This document shows positions 16,767 to 26,228 of a DNA stretch of 64,000 bases, one piece after another. The position numbers and the translations under genes were made by a program. Below the pieces are notes generated by a model. The model saw only the letters and a list, made by a program, of their open reading frames with translations. It made no database searches and had not been told where the DNA came from. Source of the stretch: Paenibacillus sp. (GTDB taxonomy: Bacteria; Bacteroidota; Bacteroidia; Bacteroidales; Muribaculaceae); assembly GCA_023663345.1 (NCBI GenBank), contig JAMPHR010000001.1:400832-464831 (forward strand), given 5' to 3'. Position 1 is the first letter of the stretch. Every line of letters starts with the position of its first letter.

Positions 16767-18644
16767 TTAATTATTGAAGCTGAGTTTTATGCCTCCAAGT
16801 GCGGTGAAGCCCGGCATATCGTAGCCACGGTTAATCATATAGGAGGCATCGGTGATGTTTTCGAGACGCACGAACAGCTGGGCGTACCGACATGCACGGT
16901 AGGAGGCCTTTAGGTTAAGGAGGGCGTAGGACTGATTCTTGACCGTGTCGTGGACATACAGGTTGGCTACCCCTTTCAGATCGGTGCTTATATTGAGCCT
17001 GTCGGTCACGTTCCAGTCGGCTCCTATATAATATTGGTGGCGGGGCGCTCCGGTGAGGTTGCGGAGCGATGAGTGGAGATAGCTGTAGGTCGACATGAGC
17101 GACAGCCTGCGGTGAGGTCGGGAGCTGAGAGTGACTTCGATACCCTTGTTGATGAAGCGTCCGGTGTTGAGGTTCTTCATGTCCACCTGCTGAATCATGT
17201 TGTCGCCCTTGCTGTAGTAGGCAGTGACCGATGCCGAGATCCAGGGGGAGAAGGAGCGGGAGATGGAGACCTCATAGTTCATCATGCACTCGGGGTCGAG
17301 GTCGGGGTTGGCCATGCGGTAGAGGTAGAGTTCGCGGAATGAGGGATTACGGTAGCCCTTGGCGAGCGAGCCTTTCAGGTTGTAGCCCCGTCCCGGATTG
17401 ATGCTGAAGCCTGCCTGGGGTATCCAGTGGGTGCCGAATTTGTCGCTGTTGCTCATTCTGAGACCGCCGTTAAGAATGAGCATATCGCCGGCCAAGGCTT
17501 GGGAGAGGGTGAGGTAGGGGGAGTATTCGGTCACACTCCTGTGTCCCATAGTGGATATGGAGCCTTCCTCGTGAGGCCGTCCGCCCGACATGGGTATCTT
17601 GCCCGAATAGGTGTTGAAATCGAATCCTCCGGTCATGGATGAGCCATTCCACAGACTGAAATTCTGGTACATGAGGATGCCGAAACGGTCATCGTGACTA
17701 CGGAAGTGGCGAGGGTCGTCGATCACATGGTTGCCGTAGCTATAATAGGCCATGATGTTGCCGTCGGTGGAACCGTAACGGTTGGTAGCCGAGATGGATG
17801 CCTCGCCACGTGTCACGCTCTGATGGTATATGTCGGTCGATTCCGGATTGGAGAGGGTGGGATAGATGGGGTCGTCACCCTTGAAGTTCATGAGGGTGAA
17901 ATCGGCATTGAGTTTCCAGGGAGCGGAGAGACGGTAGCCGAGTTTGGCGTATCCTCCGGCCTGCCGGAAGTCAAAACCATCGACGTTACCGTCGGTGCGA
18001 TCATAGGAGAGGGTGACGAGCGAGGAGAAACGGCCGACATTAACGGTATTGGTCACGCTCGACAGCCAGGTATTGTAGCTGCCGTACTGGGTGGTGAGGG
18101 TTGTGTTCACACCATCTCTGTTGGCATCGCGGGTTATCACGTTGATCACTCCTGCCATGGCATTGGAGCCGTAGAGGACCGATCCTGGACCACGTAACAC
18201 CTCAACGCGCTGTACACGTTCTTTGTCGTAGAAATCGCCCACGTGATGGGAGTATATGCCTGCAAACTGTGGCTGTCCGTCGACCATCATGAGCACTCCG
18301 CTCGCACGGTCGCCACCCACACCGCGCATCTTGATGTGGCCCGATCCACCGTTGCTCACGCCGAAACCTATGATGCTACGCTGGGTAACGAATAGGCTGG
18401 GCACCTGGCCCGAGATGGCCGAGAGTACCTGGGTCTGGCCTGTGGCTTCGAGCTGGCGGTTGTTGATGACTGATACCGTGTAGGGGGTGAGGTCACGGCT
18501 CACTGCCTTGTTGGAGCCCGTCACCACCACTTCACCGAGGCTGACTCCAAGGCTGTCGGTGGAAGTTATGTCCGATGCCGAGACTATCGCCGGGGCGGTT
18601 GCGAGAGAGAGGATGATGGTCCTGAGGATTGACTGTGTTCCCAT
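16767..18644 (-). CDS. TonB-dependent outer membrane receptor
   Basis: 625 residues. A signal peptide (about 1-23) is followed by a TonB-box-like region EVVVTGSNKAV (38-48). The plug domain (about 50-165) includes IKMRGVGGDRASGVLMMVDG and the classic VEVLRGPGSVLYGSNAMAGV with INVITR. A 22-strand barrel follows, ending IKLSFNN. Size and motifs fit colicin I/BtuB/siderophore-type receptors and not the roughly 1000-residue SusC type, and no SusD partner is nearby. The ligand is unknown; heme, metal chelates or cobamides are typical for this size class. It is first in an operon with the DUF362 lipoprotein, with promoter box TAATTTTGT at 18671. Confidence 0.92.
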   Translation of the reverse strand: MGTQSILRTIILSLATAPAIVSASDITSTDSLGVSLGEVVVTGSNKAVSRDLTPYTVSVINNRQLEATGQTQVLSAISGQVPSLFVTQRSIIGFGVSNGGSGHIKMRGVGGDRASGVLMMVDGQPQFAGIYSHHVGDFYDKERVQRVEVLRGPGSVLYGSNAMAGVINVITRDANRDGVNTTLTTQYGSYNTWLSSVTNTVNVGRFSSLVTLSYDRTDGNVDGFDFRQAGGYAKLGYRLSAPWKLNADFTLMNFKGDDPIYPTLSNPESTDIYHQSVTRGEASISATNRYGSTDGNIMAYYSYGNHVIDDPRHFRSHDDRFGILMYQNFSLWNGSSMTGGFDFNTYSGKIPMSGGRPHEEGSISTMGHRSVTEYSPYLTLSQALAGDMLILNGGLRMSNSDKFGTHWIPQAGFSINPGRGYNLKGSLAKGYRNPSFRELYLYRMANPDLDPECMMNYEVSISRSFSPWISASVTAYYSKGDNMIQQVDMKNLNTGRFINKGIEVTLSSRPHRRLSLMSTYSYLHSSLRNLTGAPRHQYYIGADWNVTDRLNISTDLKGVANLYVHDTVKNQSYALLNLKASYRACRYAQLFVRLENITDASYMINRGYDMPGFTALGGIKLSFNN

Positions 18645-18670
18645 ATATTCCGTTCACTTTTTTATCTGCT

Positions 18671-18679
18671 ACAAAATTA
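18671..18679 (-). promoter_or_regulatory. -7 box TAATTTTGT for the TonB receptor operon
   Basis: Complement of ACAAAATTA, 26 nt upstream of the ATG. It is divergent from the fkp promoter. No Fur- or other repressor-like palindrome was recognised nearby. Confidence 0.55.
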
Positions 18680-18798
18680 GTGCATTTCCTCATGGTGACA
18701 CCTACATTTTTCACATATTTACTTACCATAATTACCGATGAGGCGGAGGTGTAGAGCTTTTTTGCGGGTTATCTGTCGGCTAATCGGGGATTTTTGCG

Positions 18799-18807
18799 TA
18801 AGTTTGC
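18799..18807 (+). promoter_or_regulatory. -7 box TAAGTTTGC for fkp
   Basis: Fits TAnnTTTGC, 57 nt upstream of the chosen ATG at 18865. An ATG at 18838 is out of the fkp frame. Confidence 0.55.
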
Positions 18808-18864
18808 ACAGCGAAACCATGAATCCGCATCAGGCCCTATGCCTGAATCAGAATATTTTGACCT

Positions 18865-21609
18865 ATGACCAAGAAACTCCTATCCTTGCCTCCCAACCTT
18901 GTCGGAGCCTTCCATGATGTCACCGGCTTGCCCAAGAATGAATATTACTGCACGTCCGATCCTGTAGGCTCGCGCCTGGGGAGCGGTGGAGGCACCACAT
19001 GGCTTCTCGAGCAATGTCACGAGGCCTGGGGTGGAGGAGAGGACTTTGCCGAATGGCTCGCTTCGGAAAAGCGTATCCTGCTTCATGCGGGCGGACAGAG
19101 CCGCAGGCTTCCCTCCTATGCTCCGTCGGGCAAGATACTCACCCCTGTGCCTATATTCAGGTGGGAGCGGGGACAGAAGTTGAGCCAGACCCTGCTCGAC
19201 TTGCAGTTGCCTCTGTATGAGCGCATCATGAAGTCGGCTCCCGATTGTTTCCACACCATGATAGTGAGCGGAGACGTGTACATACATTCCTCCGAGCCTA
19301 TCGGGCCTATTCCCGAGGCCGATGTGGTGTGCTACGGATTGTGGCTCGATGCCACAATAGCCAGTCATCACGGGGTGTTCTTCAGCCGTCATGACTCACC
19401 ATCCAGGCTTGACCGCATGTTGCAGAAGCCTACCGTGGCACAGCTGAACTCGCTGTTGCAGGAGGGATATTACCTGACCGATATAGGGGTGTGGCTGTTG
19501 AGCGACCGTGCTGTTGAGCTGTTGAGGAAGCGTTCGCGCAATGCCTCGGGCGAGCTGACGGAGTATGATCTCTACAGCGGGTTCGGAGGGGCGCTCGGCG
19601 TGAATCCCTCGTCGCCCGATCCTGAGCTTGCCTCGCTGACAGTGGCCATAGTGCCGCTTAATGGAGGGGAGTTCTATCATTACGGCACAACGAGAGAGAT
19701 GATCTCGTCGACCGTAGCCGTGCAGAACCGCATCAATGACCAGCGCGAGATAATGCACCGCGACACCAAGCCCCATCCGTCGATATTCGTACAGAACTCG
19801 CTCACCTCCATAACATTCAATGGAGAGAATACCAATATATGGATCGAGAACAGTTGTATAGGCCCTCGCTGGACCCTCACCCGTGATAATGTGGTGACCG
19901 GCATACCCGAAAATGACTGGGATCTTACTCTCGCTCCCGGCCAGTGTGTGGATATAGTGCCCGTGGGAAATGAAGGGGCTTATGCCGTGAGAGTGTATGG
20001 CATGGACGATAAGTTTGCCGGAGCCGAACAGCAACGTAAGCGTTTCCCTGTAGTGACTACTATTGAGGAGATGGAGCGGGCTGTGAGAGCCGGACTTGCC
20101 GGCGATGAGGCCACCATGGAGGGATACCCAATGATGAGCGCCGAGAATATCTCGGACGAGGCTTCACTCCCGAGGCTTGTGACCCAGCGCCGGAAGTTCC
20201 GCGAGGCCAATTGGCGTGCTCTTGCCGCCAACCATGCCTGTAGCGTGTTTTATCAGCTCGACCTACATGATGCGGCCGGAGCCTTTGCCGAAAATGGCAT
20301 AGAGTTGCCTGAGCCGTTGCCACGGGATACCACTCCTCTGCTCAAGCTTATGAGCGATGCCATGTTCCGCGCCGAGGTGTCGCGCCGTCGTGGTTGCGAC
20401 AGCAAGGCTTACGAGGATGAGGCTTTTGAATTGTTGCGGTCGGGATTGACCTCAACGGTGTTGCCCGCCAGGGAGCATCCGCGCCGGGCTGTGTGTTCCG
20501 ATCAGATAGTGTGGAGCCGTTCGCCCGCCCGAATAGATATAGCCGGAGGATGGACCGACACTCCTCCCTACTGTCTCATGGAGGGAGGAAACGTGATAAA
20601 CATGGCTATCGAGCTTAACGGACAGCCACCTCTGCAGGCCTACGTGCGCCCGTGTAAGGAGCCGAGGATCGTGTGCCGAAGCATCGACCTCGGAGCGGCT
20701 GAGACGATAGAGACTTTCGACCAGTTGCTCGACTTCAACAAGGTGGGATCACCATTCTCCATACCTAAGGCGGCGCTTGCTCTCGCCGGGTTCCATCCGC
20801 GCTTCTGTACGGAACATTACCCATCGTTGCGCGATCAGCTCATAGCCATGGGGGGCGGACTTGAGATCACCCTGTTCTCGGCCATTCCTGCCGGAAGCGG
20901 ACTTGGCACGAGCAGTATCCTCGCCGCCACAGTGCTCGGGGCCGTGAGCGATTTCTGCTCGCTGGCCTGGGATAAGACCGAGATATGCAAGCGCACTCTT
21001 GTGCTTGAGCAACTGCTCACCACCGGCGGAGGCTGGCAGGACCAGTATGGAGGTGTGATAGGGGGAGTCAAGCTATTGCAGACCTCCCGCGGATCGGATC
21101 AGACTCCTCTCGTGCGTCGTCTTCCTTCCGACCTTTTCACCGATCCTCAGTATGCTCCCTGCCACCTGTTATACTACACGGGACTTACCCGCACGGCCAA
21201 GGATATACTTGCCGAGATTGTAAGGCGCATGTTCCTCAACCACGGAGCGCAGATACAGATGCTCCGCGACATGAAGCATCATGCCATGGATATGTACGAT
21301 GCCATACAGCGCGATGATTTCAAGCGTTACGGTCAGCTGGTTGGACGTACATGGGAACAGAAGAAGGGAATAGACCGTGGTACCAATCCCCCTGCCGTAG
21401 AGGCGATAATCCGTCTTATCGACGACCTGTGCCTTGGCTATAAGTTGCCAGGAGCCGGAGGTGGCGGATTCCTCTATATGGTGGCCAAGGATCCCGATGC
21501 CGCCTCGCGCATACGCCATATACTCGCCACGTCGCCCGGCCTGCAGCCCAATGCCCGCATGGTGGAGATGTCAATCTCCCGTCAGGGATTGCATGTCACC
21601 AGGTCGTGA
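18865..21609 (+). CDS. fkp: Bifunctional fucokinase / L-fucose-1-phosphate guanylyltransferase
   Basis: 914 residues. The N-terminal nucleotidyltransferase has LLHAGGQSRRLPSYAPSGK (72-90) and ILTPVPIFRWERGQK. A beta-helix-like middle includes ITFNGENTNIWIENSCIGPR. The C-terminal GHMP kinase domain starts near 548 (WSRSPARIDIAGGWTDTPPY), with the ATP loop IPAGSGLGTSSILAATVLG and the final LPGAGGGGFLYMV motif. It salvages free L-fucose to fucose-1-phosphate and then GDP-fucose for decorating surface glycans and glycoproteins; in Bacteroides this allows use of host fucose. It is monocistronic, with a bidirectional terminator (21633-21684) separating it from the GH28 gene. Confidence 0.96.
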   Translation: MTKKLLSLPPNLVGAFHDVTGLPKNEYYCTSDPVGSRLGSGGGTTWLLEQCHEAWGGGEDFAEWLASEKRILLHAGGQSRRLPSYAPSGKILTPVPIFRWERGQKLSQTLLDLQLPLYERIMKSAPDCFHTMIVSGDVYIHSSEPIGPIPEADVVCYGLWLDATIASHHGVFFSRHDSPSRLDRMLQKPTVAQLNSLLQEGYYLTDIGVWLLSDRAVELLRKRSRNASGELTEYDLYSGFGGALGVNPSSPDPELASLTVAIVPLNGGEFYHYGTTREMISSTVAVQNRINDQREIMHRDTKPHPSIFVQNSLTSITFNGENTNIWIENSCIGPRWTLTRDNVVTGIPENDWDLTLAPGQCVDIVPVGNEGAYAVRVYGMDDKFAGAEQQRKRFPVVTTIEEMERAVRAGLAGDEATMEGYPMMSAENISDEASLPRLVTQRRKFREANWRALAANHACSVFYQLDLHDAAGAFAENGIELPEPLPRDTTPLLKLMSDAMFRAEVSRRRGCDSKAYEDEAFELLRSGLTSTVLPAREHPRRAVCSDQIVWSRSPARIDIAGGWTDTPPYCLMEGGNVINMAIELNGQPPLQAYVRPCKEPRIVCRSIDLGAAETIETFDQLLDFNKVGSPFSIPKAALALAGFHPRFCTEHYPSLRDQLIAMGGGLEITLFSAIPAGSGLGTSSILAATVLGAVSDFCSLAWDKTEICKRTLVLEQLLTTGGGWQDQYGGVIGGVKLLQTSRGSDQTPLVRRLPSDLFTDPQYAPCHLLYYTGLTRTAKDILAEIVRRMFLNHGAQIQMLRDMKHHAMDMYDAIQRDDFKRYGQLVGRTWEQKKGIDRGTNPPAVEAIIRLIDDLCLGYKLPGAGGGGFLYMVAKDPDAASRIRHILATSPGLQPNARMVEMSISRQGLHVTRS

Positions 21610-21632
21610 TGCTGTTTTAGGATAGCGAATTG

Positions 21633-21684
21633 AAAATAAATAGAGTGGAAGTCTCATAATCAAGACTTCCACTCTATTTATTTT
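21633..21684. terminator. Bidirectional terminator between fkp and the GH28 gene
   Basis: A perfect 22-bp stem (21633-21654 with 21663-21684), core TAGAGTGGAAGTCT, 8-nt loop. A-rich on the left and T-rich on the right (ATTTATTTTTTT), so it works in both directions for the convergent genes. Confidence 0.9.
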
Positions 21685-21703
21685 TTTAAGTATTTATGTC
21701 CTC

Positions 21704-23116
21704 TTATTTCACGGTCTTGCCGTTGATCTTGAGGTTGATGAACTGTACGCCCTCGGTGAGACCCTCGATGGAGTTGCCTCCGGTGGTCACGCCATTGAAT
21801 GAGCAGTCCTCAACCACGATGTTGTGGATGTTGCAGAGATCTTCGAAGCCTTCGATCTTGACGCCGTATTTGCTTTCGTTGCAGGTGACATTCTGGAGGA
21901 ATACGTTACGCACTGTGGGAGGGAAGTCGCGCTGGCATATCTCTTTTTTGTCGTACACGAGGTTGATTTTGAGGACGGCCTCCTTGCAACGGCCTACCTT
22001 GACGTTGCGTACGAAGATATCACGGATCTCTCCTCCGCGGCATGAATTGGTCTTGATGCGTATCACGCGGTCGAGTTCGGGAGAGTCCATCACGCAGTCC
22101 TCTACGAAGAGGTTCTTGAATCCGCCCGAGATCTCGCTACCTACCACTACGCCTCCATGGCCGTTTTCCATGCGGCAGTTGCGCACGATCACGTTCTCGG
22201 TCGGGCGGTTCCAGCGTCGTCCGTCGCGGTTTCGACCGCTCTTGATGGCTATGCAGTCGTCGCCGGTGTCAAAGAAGCATCCCTCGATGAGCACATCTTT
22301 GCACGACTCGGGGTCGCATCCGTCACCGTTGGGGCCGTCGTTCTGTACGTGTACTCCGCGCACGGTGAGGTTCTCGCACAGCACGGGGTGTATCACCCAG
22401 AAGGGGGAACGGAGGAGTGTGACATCCTCGATGAGCACATTGGTACACATCATGGGATTGACGAGCTGAACACGCATACCGTAGCCGTCGCCGAGGATTC
22501 GTTTCTCAACGGGCACTTCCTTCTCGTTCCATTCCAGGAGTATGGGACGGCCTATGCGCTGTGACACGATGCCCTCCTTGTAGCCGAAGCGGGGAGCTCC
22601 GCACATGGCCCACCAGTTGTCGCGGCTTGCTCCACCGTCGATGGTGCCCTTGCCGGTGATACCGATGTTGGTCTGCTCATAGGCATAGATCATGGGCTGA
22701 TAGTTGTAGCAGTCCACGCCCTCCCAGCGTGTGCGCACGATAGGGTATTCCTTGAGATCGGTGGTGAAAAGGAGTGTGGCACCTTCCTCAAGATGGAGAT
22801 TTACGTTGCTCTTGAGGGTGATGGGGCCTGTGAGCCATGTACCGGCGGGAATGATGACACGTCCGCCTCCCTCACGCGAGCATCGGTCGATGAGCGAGTT
22901 GATCATCTCGGTGTAGAGGAATCCGGGAGTGGTGGAGCGCTTGCCGTAGTCGAGGAGACGGTAGTCCTTGTCACGAAACTGAGGTGCCTTGATGCGTGCC
23001 TGGACGATGGGGTAGATACTGTCCCAGGCCTCGCGAGGAGTCAGTGGGGCATTGGATTCTCCCATGGCAGTGAATGCCATACATAGTGCGATAAATGGCA
23101 GGAGTAATTTTTTCAT
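21704..23116 (-). CDS. Glycoside hydrolase family 28 (polygalacturonase-type)
   Basis: 470 residues with a signal peptide (MKKLLLPFIALCMAFTAMG). The right-handed beta-helix carries all four GH28 motifs: NGDGCDPES (263-271; catalytic Asp), TGDDCIAIKSG (284-294; catalytic Asp pair), GHGGVVVGSE (319-328) and RIK (353-355). N-terminal FLYTEMINSLIDRCSREGGG and VIIPAGTWLTGPITLKSNV are typical. The family hydrolyses alpha-1,4-galacturonan or related rhamnogalacturonan/xylogalacturonan links; the exact substrate is undetermined. It is probably periplasmic. It is a single gene, not next to susC/susD, so it is not in an obvious polysaccharide utilisation locus. Promoter box at 23179. Confidence 0.95.
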   Translation of the reverse strand: MKKLLLPFIALCMAFTAMGESNAPLTPREAWDSIYPIVQARIKAPQFRDKDYRLLDYGKRSTTPGFLYTEMINSLIDRCSREGGGRVIIPAGTWLTGPITLKSNVNLHLEEGATLLFTTDLKEYPIVRTRWEGVDCYNYQPMIYAYEQTNIGITGKGTIDGGASRDNWWAMCGAPRFGYKEGIVSQRIGRPILLEWNEKEVPVEKRILGDGYGMRVQLVNPMMCTNVLIEDVTLLRSPFWVIHPVLCENLTVRGVHVQNDGPNGDGCDPESCKDVLIEGCFFDTGDDCIAIKSGRNRDGRRWNRPTENVIVRNCRMENGHGGVVVGSEISGGFKNLFVEDCVMDSPELDRVIRIKTNSCRGGEIRDIFVRNVKVGRCKEAVLKINLVYDKKEICQRDFPPTVRNVFLQNVTCNESKYGVKIEGFEDLCNIHNIVVEDCSFNGVTTGGNSIEGLTEGVQFINLKINGKTVK

Positions 23117-23178
23117 GAATGTATATTTTCTTTAAGGTGTTTATGATGCGTGAGGAGATGAGGCACGGAGATTGTGAT

Positions 23179-23187
23179 GCAAAAGTA
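23179..23187 (-). promoter_or_regulatory. -7 box TACTTTTGC for the GH28 gene
   Basis: Complement of GCAAAAGTA, 62 nt upstream of the GH28 ATG. Divergent from the trkA promoter. Confidence 0.6.
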
Positions 23188-23230
23188 CGATTTATTTGCC
23201 TTAAAACAGGCATTGGAGAGGGATTTTTTG

Positions 23231-23239
23231 TATTTTTGC
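23231..23239 (+). promoter_or_regulatory. -7 box TATTTTTGC for trkA-trkH
   Basis: Fits TAnnTTTGC, 100 nt upstream of trkA. Confidence 0.55.
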
Positions 23240-23339
23240 GAGGTTATGGCGTGTATATTACGGTTGAGATTGTTATATATGTGCCCGATTGTGTCAATGA
23301 GTTTTCCACAATATCTAAGTTAATAGACCTGACATATAT

Positions 23340-24677
23340 ATGAGAATAATAATAGCCGGAGACGGGGATACGGGGACGCATCTCGCGAGGATGTTGTCGG
23401 TCGAGGATCAGGACATTGTGCTGATGGGTATTGACCGCGAGAGGCTGGCCGCGCTTGATGCCGAGAGCAATTTCATCACCTATGAGGGTGGGCCGGTGTC
23501 GGTGGGCAATCTCAGAAAATGCGGAATTGGTGAGGCCGATCTGTTCGTGGCCGTAACTCCCGACGAGAATGTGAATCTGCTTGCCTGTGAGATGGCCAAA
23601 GGATGTGGAGCCCGGCGGTGTGTGGCGAGGGTGGATAATCCTGAGCTGGTTGCCGATGAGGCTCAAGCGATATTGAAGCGCTGTGGGGTGGATATGACGC
23701 TGTATTCCGAAAGGTTGGCTGCCGAGGAGATAGCCCGGTCAATCGAGCATAACTGGCTGAGTGATTGGATAGAGATAAGACGCGGTGAGCTGATAGTGGC
23801 GGGGGTGAGAATGCATTCATCCGGACTGCTGTGCGGACTGAGGCTGAGCGAGATACCTAATCAGCCACGTAGATTTCATGTGGCGGCGATCAAGCGTGGA
23901 GGCGATGTGGTGATACCACGTGGCGATGACAGGCTCAGTGAGGGAGATATAGTGTATTTCTCCATTCAGCCAGACAATCTCGATCATCTGCCCATGCTGT
24001 GTGGTCAGACTCCTACCGATGTAAGACGCATCATGATAACCGGAGCAGGGCATGTGACCGAGAATTTCCTCGAGATCTCAGGCTCCAGGTACAGTGTGAC
24101 CGTGGTCGATCCCGACAAGGGGAGGTGCATGGCCATAGCGTCGAGATTCCCAAAAGTGACGGTGGTAAATGCCAGAGCCAATGATGTGGCTGTACTGAAG
24201 GAGGAGGGGATAGATGGCTGTGATATGTTGCTGGCATTGACGGGAAGCTCGGAGACCAACATCGTGTCGTGCATGGTGGCGAGGGAACATGGTGTAGGGA
24301 AGACCCTGGCAAGGGTGGAGGAGTTGCAATATATACCGGAGGCCAAGAGTCTGGCCATTGACAAGATCATCAACAAGAAGTTGATAAACAGCGGAAAGGT
24401 ACTGAGCGTGATGCTCGACAGCCGCATGGTGACGACCCAGTGCATGTCGATCGACAATGCCGAGGTGACTGCCATTGTTGCTACCGAGGGAAGCCGGATC
24501 GTTTCGCGTCCTATAAGTGAGCTTTCATTGCCACGCGAGATCACCATAGCAGGGCTGATACGTGGTGGCGATGGTATGCTTGTGGGAGGCTCCACGATTG
24601 TAGAGCCAGGCGACCATGTGGTGATATTCTGCGTGTCGGGAGCTTTGGGCAAAGTGGAGCGCCTGTTCAGACCGTGA
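23340..24677 (+). CDS. trkA: Trk potassium uptake system, peripheral NAD-binding protein TrkA
   Basis: 445 residues with the duplicated RCK layout. Domain one starts MRIIIAGDGDTGTHLARML with GDGDTG in place of the usual GxGxxG. Its TrkA-C part is near 140-220 (GELIVAGVRMHSSGLLCGLRL). The second Rossmann unit starts IMITGAGHVTENFLEI (about 224), and the final TrkA-C part reads GSRIVSRPISELSLPREITIAGLI. It gates the TrkH channel in response to nucleotides on the cytoplasmic face. trkH follows after 46 nt in the same direction. The ATG at 23340 is adopted because the Rossmann strand begins immediately. Confidence 0.95.
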   Translation: MRIIIAGDGDTGTHLARMLSVEDQDIVLMGIDRERLAALDAESNFITYEGGPVSVGNLRKCGIGEADLFVAVTPDENVNLLACEMAKGCGARRCVARVDNPELVADEAQAILKRCGVDMTLYSERLAAEEIARSIEHNWLSDWIEIRRGELIVAGVRMHSSGLLCGLRLSEIPNQPRRFHVAAIKRGGDVVIPRGDDRLSEGDIVYFSIQPDNLDHLPMLCGQTPTDVRRIMITGAGHVTENFLEISGSRYSVTVVDPDKGRCMAIASRFPKVTVVNARANDVAVLKEEGIDGCDMLLALTGSSETNIVSCMVAREHGVGKTLARVEELQYIPEAKSLAIDKIINKKLINSGKVLSVMLDSRMVTTQCMSIDNAEVTAIVATEGSRIVSRPISELSLPREITIAGLIRGGDGMLVGGSTIVEPGDHVVIFCVSGALGKVERLFRP

Positions 24678-24723
24678 TGCTTTCATAAACACACCCTTAA
24701 GTTTGTCTATTTTTTCATTGATT

Positions 24724-24774
24724 ATGTCATTGTCATCAATATCATCATCACCGTCGTCATCGCCATCATCGCTC
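24724..24774 (+). repeat. Imperfect TCA/TCG trinucleotide run at the start of trkH
   Basis: From 24727 onward most codons are TCA or TCG, interrupted by ATC/CCG/CCA, giving the Ser/Pro-rich N-terminus. Period 3, in frame, so length changes would not shift the frame. Confidence 0.6.
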
Positions 24775-26226
24775 AGGACAGGAGCGGTGGTAAGGATTCT
24801 CGGACGGCTTCTGTTGGTCGAGGCCCTCATGTTGCTTTTTCCACTGGTTGTGAGCGTAGCTTATGGCGGTGAGGACTGGGAATGTTTCGCAGTAGCTTTT
24901 GTGGCTGCCACAGTGGCCGGTGGTGTCACCGAACTGTGTACGAGGCATGTCTCGGTGTCGGTGCGTGCCAGGGAGGGATTTGTGATCACTGCCCTCGTGT
25001 GGGTGATCTATGGACTTTTCGGCATGATTCCCTTTATGCTGTGTAGCAGGCCGTTGGGGTTTACCGATGCCATGTTTGAGGTGATCTCGGGCTTCACCAC
25101 CACGGGAGCAAGCATGATCACCGATGTGGAGGCATGTTCTCACGGGATATTGATGTGGAGAGCCTTGACACAGTGGATAGGAGGTCTGGGAATAGTTTTT
25201 TTCATGCTCGCTGTACTTCCCGAGTTCAACAAGCCCACGGGGATCTCGATGTTCAATGCCGAGGCTACGGGCATAACCCATAGCAAGCTCCATCCGAGGA
25301 TCCGACAGACTGCCATATCGGTGTGGGGTGTATATGTTGCACTTACTGTGGTGTCGGTGCTGTTGCTGTGGGCAGGGCCTATGAATCTGTTTGATAGCGT
25401 GTGTCAGACGTTTGCTGCCGTTGCTACGGGTGGATTCTCCACGAGAAATACAGGTGTGGCCTATTGGGGATCGGATTACGTGATGGTGGTGCTCACGTTT
25501 GTGATGTTTGTGGCCGGAGTTAATTTCATGACACTCTATGGGGCTTTCAGAAGCCGTAGTGTGCGTGAGCTCATGGAGAATGATGTGTTCAGGACCTTTG
25601 CTTGGGTAGTAGCCGGGGCATACGTGCTGATGATGCTCCAGGCTTTATTGCGTACCGGCGGTGACTGGGACGGGAGCAGACCGATAGATACGCTGTTTCA
25701 CGTAGTATCGGCCATCACTTCCACCGGGTTCTCGGTGCCGGGTGCCGAGGGCTGGGGATCCTTTGCCCTGTTCATGACAATACTGCTGATGGTGTGCGGG
25801 GCATGTACCGGATCCACGTCGGGTGGTATAAAAGTTGACCGTTTCCTGGTGTTGGGGCGTAATGTTGTGAATGAGATAAAGAGGACGGTATTTCCCAAGC
25901 GCACGTATGTGGTGAGGCTCGGGGGTGCTCCTCTCGATGGGGGAGTAGTGTCGAGGATACTGGCCTTTGTGTCGCTTTATATATTAACGGTGATAGTGTC
26001 GACCGGGATTGTCACCCTGTCGGGCTACTCCTTCACGGATGCGTTGTTCATGGTGTGCTCGTGCATAGGATGCAACGGCCTGGGGTATGGGGTAACGGGA
26101 GCCGAGGGTTCGTTTGCTCTGTTGCCTTGCGGAGTGAAATGGTTGCTCGTGTTCGATATGCTTGTAGGCAGGCTCGAACTGTTCACGTTTCTTGTGCTGT
26201 TTGTCCCGTCGTTCTGGAAGCGATGA
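24724..26226 (+). CDS. trkH: Trk potassium uptake system, membrane subunit TrkH
   Basis: 500 residues from the ATG at 24724; an in-frame TTG at 24703 is less likely. The K+-channel-like repeats are visible: MFEVISGFTTTGASMITDVE, WIGGLGIVFFMLAVLPEF, FAAVATGGFSTRNTG, VSAITSTGFSVPGAEGW and CTGSTSGGIKVDRFL, each pair forming a filter-plus-helix unit in a 10-helix protein. It imports K+ with TrkA. Unusually, the N-terminus is Ser-rich (MSLSSISSSPSSSPSSL), encoded by a TCA/TCG-type trinucleotide run. The stop lies 2 nt from that of the convergent methyltransferase gene, leaving no room for a terminator between them. Confidence 0.94.
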   Translation: MSLSSISSSPSSSPSSLRTGAVVRILGRLLLVEALMLLFPLVVSVAYGGEDWECFAVAFVAATVAGGVTELCTRHVSVSVRAREGFVITALVWVIYGLFGMIPFMLCSRPLGFTDAMFEVISGFTTTGASMITDVEACSHGILMWRALTQWIGGLGIVFFMLAVLPEFNKPTGISMFNAEATGITHSKLHPRIRQTAISVWGVYVALTVVSVLLLWAGPMNLFDSVCQTFAAVATGGFSTRNTGVAYWGSDYVMVVLTFVMFVAGVNFMTLYGAFRSRSVRELMENDVFRTFAWVVAGAYVLMMLQALLRTGGDWDGSRPIDTLFHVVSAITSTGFSVPGAEGWGSFALFMTILLMVCGACTGSTSGGIKVDRFLVLGRNVVNEIKRTVFPKRTYVVRLGGAPLDGGVVSRILAFVSLYILTVIVSTGIVTLSGYSFTDALFMVCSCIGCNGLGYGVTGAEGSFALLPCGVKWLLVFDMLVGRLELFTFLVLFVPSFWKR

Positions 26227-26228
26227 TA

